From positions 229,264 to 293,263 of the forward strand of contig JABYQN010000020.1 of the NCBI GenBank assembly GCA_022606135.1: a stretch of DNA of 64,000 nucleotides, written 5' to 3'. This document shows, one piece after another, positions 56,601 through 64,000 of this stretch. Made by a program: the position numbers and the translations under genes. The notes under the pieces are model-generated. The model made no database searches and had not been told where the DNA came from. It worked only from the letters and a program-made list of their open reading frames with translations. Position 1 is the stretch's first letter, and every line of letters starts with the position of its first letter. The DNA comes from Fomes fomentarius (taxonomy: Eukaryota; Basidiomycota; Agaricomycetes; Polyporales; Polyporaceae).

Positions 56601-59600
56601 ACTCTGAGCTATCTTCGGCGCCCGAAAACCGAGGAACGCTCCGGGATAGCGACGGGCACGACCAGTGCGAAGGTGCGAAGGCACCCAAGGCGGTTCTGGA
56701 CGACGCGAGAGTTTACAGCACACAGAGAACAGAAGTTCTTCACGCTTGGCCGCCAAGCGGTCTCTACAGTTCGTGAAATGAGAGTGGAAAATCGGAAGAC
56801 AGCCAGCGGCGACCCTAGGCATGGCCCTTCATGCTACGAAGCACCCACGAGTCTAGACTCTACCTCCGAAAGGACACTGACAGGAACCCCCGTCGAATCA
56901 GCAGATAGTGACAGCCCATGCCCACTGCGCAGAGTGGCACAGGAGGATTGGCGGTCGCCGGATGGGGGAATTGTGACGTTATGGATAGCCGGGCCCATAC
57001 TGGTGGTCCCCGAATCTGAACATAGCCCGCGCGTGAGAGCGCCAACACCACACTCGCGCCGCTGCCAGAACGAGGACGAGGGCGAGGGAGGGGCGCGGGC
57101 GAATCGGAAGGAGCGCGAGCGGGATTCGCGAATGCGCTGGCAGGGTGTGTCGCGGGGGAAGGCTCCTGGACGCGGTGGCGTGACCACGACGGAGCACCGC
57201 ACGCTCTTCATTTGCCTCTTTTGCAGCGTCTTCGCTCGGTCGTTTAGTCTTCAGCATTCAAAACCTTGAATACCGAGCACCCGTCCTCGAGTAGAAGTGG
57301 GCCACGGGACACCTGTGAGCCCCTATGTAGCCCATGTCTGTGTCCCTGGCTGGGAGGTCTGGGAATTCGAACCGACAGCCACGCAGCGTACTCTAGGATA
57401 GCCGAAAAGCCGAAATGAGTCTCTCGCGAGAACTTGGACGCGCTGGCAGACGCAAGCTGTCAAGTCTGTTCCCGCTGCGCGCTGGTCGGCATGCTGTCGA
57501 TGACTGCTTTATGTGACGCCGACGGCGTTGCCTGGGACCTGAAGCCCGAGTCTTGAGAGACCGTTGACCAAAATAGCTCCTCGCTCCTTCCCGTCGCCCG
57601 TTTCCCGTTTCCCATTCCCAGGATTGGTCTTGTGTCTTGTCTTCTTTGTGTCTGTGTCTTGAACCACGAGTGTTGACTATTGCCGCATGGGCAGCGCTTG
57701 GGATGAGCCGGCAGGAATCGCAACAGAGGACTCGATAAGGGCAGGGCGGTGGGTAGAGAGGGGCATCCTACCCGCACACGCTGCAGATCGCCATCCATGT
57801 CCTGGGATAAGATGAGCCAGTTAGGTTGCGGAGATAAGTGTAAATGAGAAAGGCACGTCCGTTCACATACCTTGTGCTAACATGACAGACATGTTTATGA
57901 TACCGACCAATTCCGACAACGATTGCGACCGAGTCCGCATCCGATGCAGGGTGCGATGGTGTTTGATTAACTACGACGTGCGACTAATAGAATGACACGC
58001 GCCGCTGGTCGCGCGAAAGTGCCACTCGGAGGGAGTTAGCGAGGTTGAGACTTCAGAGGTACTTAGGGAGGGAGGCCAATAATTACTCAACCGGCGGGTC
58101 CCATATCTCTGGGATATCGCCTACTGGTGGGGCCTGTGATAGATCGATGCGGATGCGAAACCCCCGAGCCTCGTTGAAGTGAAGTGAGAGCTCAGTCGGT
58201 GTTAGCGGGCGTTCTGTTCTGATCGGCCATCGCGGTAGCTTGCTCCTAAGCTGCTATTGACGCTATATTCTCCGCGTTCGCTGTGAGAACTCGAAACAAA
58301 CATGAGCTAGCTGGACGGTGGGCGAGAACGCCAAACGGGAAACGGGCTCTAGATCAATTTACTTACGAACGCAGAAGATAGGAGCTAGGATGTATAGGCC
58401 AAGACGCCGTGCGACGATCCTCCATAGAGGGAAGATGCGTCGAAGCGGATATGAATGGCAAGTCAAGCCCGACGGCCAGTGACCACTGCACAGGTGAATA
58501 GATGAGCACCGGCGAGCGCTGATTCTCCGAGACTCCGACATCTGAATAAATGCAAAGAATTGGGAAGAAATGGACGGGGATTCGGAGCACGATGCGCCGT
58601 GCTGCTGATCGTCTGTCCGAAGAATCACCACCGATGTGGATCCCGGCCGGAGAAATAACGCTCGTCGCCGGGCGATCTTGTTGGGTGTTGGAGAGCGGCT
58701 TTCCGTCGAGTGTTCGGTGTAGTTGCGCCATTCGGCAAGGAAAACGTGTGTTGCTGCGTTCGGACAGGGACGAGGCAGATGAGAACAGGAATGAATGGTC
58801 CTTCACTATGTAAGGGCGCGGAGTATTGTATTGAAGCTATGGGAACGAAACGAATTCCCGCCACACATGGAAGTCGAGCCGGCCTCTCTTATTCACGGAA
58901 GGATTGTAGACGAGTAATGTGCCTGTGCAGTGGTGGGACTGTGGGGTGAAGAGGTTAGTGGCTGTGTCGCCCTTGGCAACCTCAGTGTAACGACTGGTGA
59001 AAGGTGTGTCCCTGGCGACAGAAGACTATGCAGGTCAAAAACATAAACACACGCTAGCACGCCGAGGAGCTATCCACAGTCATACGCGCCCTGTGCCCAA
59101 GTCCAGTCCATCAATGACAGGTTGACAAGAAAACTCGCCATCTTCACCGCAAATGACACACGAAATCTGGCACTGACCGGGTAAACCGTACTAGTCCGCC
59201 CGCTGTAAATCTGTTGTCATCCAGCCTCGAATCTTCACGGCTTATCGGAGGGCACGAAGTGCGAGACATCACGGAAGGCTAACGACCACTGACCTCGACA
59301 GTCATTTGACTCGGGCCGCCCGTTTGTAGGTAGACTCTTCCGCTTGTGTGAATGTGACATATATACTAGAGGGACAGTGATCAGTACGGTGACACCAGGG
59401 ACTCGCGGTTAACTTACCAGTGAGATATGCGAGCGTGTTGTACAGGTGACTGACGGGTGCGGGTATCCCGTTTGACATGGTGCATATGCCAGAACTTATG
59501 GCATTTATTTTTGAACTAACCATGGTAGGAGGCAATCTTGTGAGCTATGCGTCCCCTAGCAGTTCGAATTCTGCATAAATATAGTCAACTAGAGGTGATC

Positions 59601-60803
59601 CAGCAGACGTAACGCGTGGAAGGTGATTGCCTACCGCACGGTTTGGATTTCTGGCGGGCCTTCCGTTGATTCATTCGCACCCGTACTCGTGCGGGTCTGA
59701 CCCGCGACCCGCCGCGGGGTGACTGACCCGTGCCACTCCCTACGCGGCAGCAGGAGCAGAAGCTGCGGTTCAACCAAGAAAATCTGATGATGACATACAA
59801 GGCTTGGTGCAGTTACGAAGCACGCGCTCGAGGAAAGCACGTTATCGGAGGATGCAGTGCATGTCCGTGGTGCCGTCGCCGGGCAGACCCAATTGGGGGC
59901 GCATGTCCGGCCAGCGACGGAGAAATACCGGGCAGAAAAATGTGAAGGAGGAGCGAGGTTAACGACGGCAGCGGGTGCGTGGCCGAGCGGAGCGCTTCGT
60001 GAATTTTCGCATAATGCGGCATCTGTGGTCCCATGAGCTGGGTCTCAAAGGAATCCGAGGAGAGTGAATGCAGTGTGGGACGTCGCTGGCTTCGGTTCGC
60101 GGTCGTTGTCGTCCGGCAGGGGCGTGAGAAGGCCTGTGTGGGAGAAGGCGCAAAATAGAACAGCGTGGGGGGCTCTGAGCGTGGGCCGTTCGCGGGGTGC
60201 AAAGAGGTCGACGAGCCATTGATTCGGACTCGATAGACACGTCCCGAGACGATGCCTATCACGAACGCCGGTAGGCGTGTGGTGGGAGCGTTCCCAGTGT
60301 GTACGGCCGGCAAATTGAGCTATTCGTGACCACGGTCGATTGGGGGTAAGGCCGACAATGAGTCGCATAGGCATTTTCGCAATACGACGCGGAATGAGTG
60401 GGGACTAGCGGGCACATTGAGTTGTGCAACGTGCAGTGTGAGGACGCTCTTCCCGGCGACAAGCTGGTCGGGCGGCGAGAACGGCAGGCGGCGAGGCGAG
60501 AAATGGAGGAAGAAGAGTAGCGGATTAATGTCGGAGGCGCACAATCAGAATGCAGGACGATAGGGAAGCGGGCGTCTGTTGTGCCTGTGTCTACCGAACG
60601 CGGACTGGTCGAAGCAGAAATCTCGGCTTTATCCAATCTTCCAACTCCGCTCGCCAGGCGCCCGTGCTCGCGCGTCCTGCGAAACTGACGCGGCCTTCCT
60701 TCATATATGCACTCATCTCCTGCCCCCATCTCTCGTCTTCCCCTCGCTCATCGTCCAAACCATCCCGCCCACATCGCCCACCACGCCCGCCATCATCCAC
60801 ACC
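53630..60803. other. 7-kb region without a convincing gene
   Basis: Many medium-length ORFs occur on both strands, the largest being 54573-55385 (-) and 56526-57269 (+). All are rich in Arg, Ser, Pro and Cys and overlap equally long antisense frames. They lack hydrophobic cores and lack motifs I recognise. No transposase, reverse transcriptase or long terminal repeat is visible. A GC-rich inverted repeat lies at 59691-59711. The last part contains the proteasome gene promoter. Non-coding transcripts or a strongly decayed repeat are possible. Confidence 0.4.
59691..59711. repeat. GC-rich inverted repeat
   Basis: GCGGGTC followed by GACCCGC twice in overlap allows a hairpin of six to seven base pairs. 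CCCG/CGGG-rich bases continue on both sides. It could be the end of a decayed mobile element, but no partner end was found. Confidence 0.45.
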
Positions 60804-62327
60804 ATGCCCGACGGTTCCTTCGCCCACCCCCAGCAGCGCCAGTTCAACCCATACACCGACAACGGCGGCACCATCCTCGCCATCGCTGGTGCGGACTTCA
60901 CTGTCATCGCGGGTGACACTAGGCAGAGCGAGGGCTACAGTATTCAAACCCGCTATGCCCCCAAGGTCTTTCGACTGTGCGTCGATCGCTTTCCTTCTCA
61001 GATCCTGCTCCCGATCGTCGTCCATTAACATATCGCACACAGAACCGACCGTGCCGTTCTCGCTGTGAACGGTTTCGCAGCGGACGGAAACATGTTTGTA
61101 AAGAAGGTGAAGCAGCGGTTGGAGGTACGTGCTCGTTTCCCTCATTACGCGTCGTCGTCTGCGCAGTATAGAAGACATGGTACTAATGCCCTCATCTGTG
61201 GCTCGCTTAGTGGTACCGCCATGCGCATGCAAAGGACATGCCCCTCCGTGCGATCGCCCGCCTCATCCAAACAATGCTGTACGCACAGCGATTCTTCCCT
61301 TACTACGTCTACAATATCCTCGGCGGCATCGAGGAAGATGGTAAGTGACGTCTGTTCTCAGCATTCATGCAGCCCGCACTTCCTACTGCTTCCGGAACAC
61401 ACTTCGCATGCGCGACGATCACTCCTTCCGGCCCATTATGCGTGTCTATGAACGAGGAATACGTCATTCGACGCGTGACGTTCTGTCTATTGGTACATCT
61501 CTTTGCTATCGCCCAGGCTAGTAGATGAGGGACGCGCGTACCATGAGCGCTTTTCATTGATTCACCCAGAAGCATGTCGCCGTGTGCATGTCATAACCCG
61601 GGCATTTCTCGTACACCAAAGAGATGCAGTGTGCTCACAATTGGTTCGTCCGCACAGGCACTGGTGCAGTCTACTCCTTCGATCCCGTAGGATCATATGA
61701 GCGCGAAGCATGCCGAGCAGCAGGCGCCGCGCAATCTCTCGTCCAGCCATTCCTCGACAATCAGGTAAGCAGCACACTCCACTCCTTCAATGAATGGCGC
61801 ATGCTGATTGTCCGCTTATGCTCTCTTCCGTGTCCAACCGATCCTTCCCCGACGTCCACCCGCCACGCGTGCGCGTTATCGTCCATCGACTGCAGATATA
61901 CTTCAAGAACCAGAAAGCGGCGCCCGGCACGTCACACCCGTCGCATCTCCCTCTGTCAGATGTCCTCTCAATCGTCATCGACTCATTTACGAGCGCAACG
62001 GAGCGCCACATTGAGGTTCGTAATTCTCCCCGCTCTTCTTTCCCCATCCCCGCACCACCCTTCTTCGCGCTTTTCGCCCGCTGGCCGCTTCGGCCGGGTG
62101 TTCTAGCGCGGATTCGGGCGTGGGCTGATGTTTCGGACAACCGTATACTGACTGTCTCCTCTTTATCCAATCTGGAATAGGTCGGCGACGGTCTCGAAAT
62201 TTACGTCGTCGTCGCCAATGGCCGAAATCCACAAGGGCTCGAGGGCATGCGCGGCGTGCAGGAACTCACCTCACAACCGAACGGTGATCGCATGTTCATT
62301 CTCCGGAGAGAACTCAAGAAGGATTAG
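60804..62327 (+). CDS. PRE7: 20S proteasome subunit beta-6 (PSMB1/Pre7 type)
   Basis: A non-catalytic beta subunit of the 20S proteasome core. The ATG at 60804 opens [20 protein letters not shown], then [20 protein letters not shown] and [16 protein letters not shown], characteristic of beta-6 and distinct from the catalytic beta-1, -2 and -5. There is no cleaved propeptide with Thr1. Further exons are [87 protein letters not shown] and [19 protein letters not shown]. The last exon, [19 protein letters not shown], ends RELKKD at 62327. At least five introns are present. No break is seen. Confidence 0.92.
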
Positions 62328-64000
62328 GTCACGGTGGTCTGCACGCGTTGTGTTCGGCATCGCCGTACTTTGTGCCTTCTTCGTGCCTCGTACTGTGTAC
62401 AGTACGCATTGCGGACTCAATGGACTTATCTCTTCTTTCCGCTCTCGCATTCTCCGGTATCAATCGCCTGCGAATTGGCTGGAGCGCTTCCGAACCCCGA
62501 ACCAAGTCCAAATCTGGTAGTCCATACGCTACCCTCATCTTCCCCCCTCTTCACACCCTATTCAAGTTGCGGTGACACTAGAGCGCACGCGCGGTGGGAG
62601 CCTTAGCCATTGAAATAATGTACCAGTATACGTCACACGTACTCGATACTTGATATTCTGATACTCGTCGTTTTGAATCTCCAACGCATGTTGTGCATCG
62701 TTATAACTAGAAGCAGTCGCGCGTAATGTATATCTCTTTCCTCCTGCCTTCTCCTTCCCAGTAGGCCTTGAATATCTCTGTGCAGTGCTCATCGGGTGGA
62801 GTTATCTAGCGGTAGCCTTGTGCGACTTCGTTGAGTCACAGAATGGTGCGCCCCACAGTTATAGTTACTACTATCTCGGGAAAACTACTGCCGACTGGGA
62901 GCGGTGGTGATAATTCCTTGTTTGAGTTCATGATGCGGTAGTGTGGGTTCTCTGAGCTCTGATCATGATTGTGGGTGGAATTCGACTTGAGCTTGGTAAG
63001 GCAGTAGGACATTATTGTGTGTTAGATGAGAGCGCTTGGCGATGGTGACGGCATCACCTGCACCCCAACTACTAGTACGCTTACAGTCACACACTCACTC
63101 GTTCTCCCAACATCGAGTGAGGGTAAGCTCCTACATACGCATACACACGTACATACATATATTCATCTGTACTTAGATCCGACTACGTCTGACCTTGCCA
63201 GTGTACAGGTACATAGTATCAATACTATCACTGGTTCTCTCATGCTCCACTCGTGAGGATCCGACTACGTCTGACCTTGTACATTTTGAACATTGCGAAG
63301 CTCCAAAGACCCGAGCTATTTGAATTTTGTGGGATATCGCGTGCAAGGCGGTGCTACGATATACATATATGGAAGTAGATGTTTTTCCTTAGGCGGCGCT
63401 TATAGATAATTGAGGTTGAACCACACCTTATGCATAGAGTTCATATCCTCAACACTTGTAGCGGTCTCTACGGTGGTGGCGACGTACGGATTGCCACATA
63501 TCGCGCACGCACGTCGCGAAAGGCCCGTTCAATCACGCATGCAGTCGCCGAGGCCACGCAGCTTCTGGATAAATACACAGCGCAACTTCGGAGAAACGCA
63601 TCAACTGGCCAGAGCGGCTCCCTCGCCTGCAGAGTGCGGATCTCTGATGTCTTCGCAGCAAATGGATTGCAATTGTATGCAGAAGACCGGACGGTCGTTA
63701 TCACCGAATGCGCGTCGAGAAGCGAGCGACTGGTGGGAGAGGGAAGTGTGCAGGATGGGTGCGCTATGTGGGGAGGAGGGCTTCCTCGATCAGCACCTAA
63801 TGTTCTCGGATAATACTCGCACACGTGCTGTAGGACGAATACAAACGCCTGAATGGAGTGTAAGTCTCTTCAATGGAGCCAAGCTGGGTGCATGCAATAT
63901 AATGCATTCAGAACACGTACCTCGCGGTCGTTGTCACTGGGACTAATGCGGGCGGACGATAGGGTACGTCAGTGCGTGCCTACAATACTGTATGACGATT
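62328..64000. other. Region without a clear gene at the window end
   Basis: No recognised gene. An open frame runs at 63410-63946 on +, but its first codon is TTG and it has a chance-like composition; it could be part of a gene continuing beyond 64000. CATA/TACA-rich simple sequence lies at 63130-63165, and a direct-repeat structure lies at 63176-63279. Confidence 0.4.
63176..63279. repeat. 22-bp direct repeat flanking a nested palindrome
   Basis: An identical 22-base sequence beginning GATCCGACTACGTC occurs at 63176-63197 and 63258-63279. Between the copies lie nested inverted repeats: CCAGTG (63198-63203) with CACTGG (63229-63234), and inside them ATAGTAT (63213-63219) with ATACTAT (63222-63228) separated by two bases. 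Confidence 0.75.

Noticed and set aside
56526..57269. 247-codon ORF on the + strand
   Set aside because: Basic and low complexity throughout with a long antisense frame (56834-57211); no recognisable domain.
57355..57400. B-box-like GGTTCGAATTCC on the - strand
   Set aside because: It is close to a tRNA internal promoter, but the flanks do not pair as a T-arm and no cloverleaf can be drawn.
63410..63946. 178-codon ORF at the end of the window
   Set aside because: It begins with TTG, has chance-like composition and overlaps other frames; it could only be judged with sequence beyond 64000.
1..64000. CRISPR arrays, operons, ribosome-binding sites, riboswitches
   Set aside because: Spliced genes and basidiomycete families show this is eukaryotic nuclear DNA; no regularly spaced repeat array is present.

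Overview
The window is nuclear DNA of a filamentous basidiomycete, most likely an agaricomycete wood or litter decayer. Genes are broken by many short GT-AG introns (about 45-70 nt) and lie on both strands with no operons. The gene content also fits: DUF6533 membrane protein, F-box proteins, GH131 glucanase, sedolisin, multicopy cytochrome P450s, and a fungal family usually auto-labelled geranylgeranyl pyrophosphate synthetase. Splice models were read by eye from frame continuity, motifs and comparison of paralogues; no database search was run.

Region by region. 1-3450: no gene seen. 3.5-10.8 kb: three tandem short-chain dehydrogenase/reductase (SDR) paralogues on +, with a DUF6533-type membrane protein between the first two. 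11.3-14.8 kb: a secreted S33/TAP-like alpha/beta hydrolase with one apparent frameshift, then an unrecognised, possibly decayed gene. 15.3-22.1 kb: a polypyrimidine microsatellite, a gene with an XPA C-terminal-like domain, an F-box gene, and on - a damaged paralogue of the XPA-like gene. 22.4-26.7 kb (-): two secreted enzymes, GH131 and sedolisin. 27.3-29.8 kb: SSR4 (SWI/SNF-RSC subunit) divergent from a HIT-family hydrolase.

28.6-42 kb is the most structured part. A block made of the SSR4 5' end, the HIT gene and an unknown Ser/Pro-rich gene (X) is present twice in opposite orientations (about 28650-31545 and 36790-39655). A P450 gene is also duplicated in opposite orientation (33900-35664 and 40168-41933), but not in mirror position. 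Between the arms lie an ankyrin-MYND gene, the first P450 and a small unknown gene. Inside the arms, identity is highest over the HIT 3' half, the intergenic spacer and gene X, including non-coding DNA, and falls toward the edges. That pattern suggests gene conversion. The second SSR4 copy is a broken 5' fragment, and the second P450 has lost the I-helix aspartate.

42-44.9 kb: gene-free, with a diverged repeat of roughly 240 bp and several microsatellites. 44.9-49.6 kb (-): a protein kinase and a membrane-anchored aldo-keto reductase. 50.1-53.6 kb (+): a second F-box gene and the so-called GGPP synthetase family gene. 53.6-60.8 kb: about 7 kb with no convincing gene. 60.8-62.3 kb (+): the proteasome beta-6 subunit. 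62.3-64 kb: no clear gene; a 22-bp direct repeat flanks a nested palindrome.

Housekeeping genes (SSR4, HIT, proteasome beta-6) are interleaved with expandable families (SDR, P450, F-box, XPA-like, secreted hydrolases). No coherent biosynthetic cluster or mobile-element ORF could be shown.
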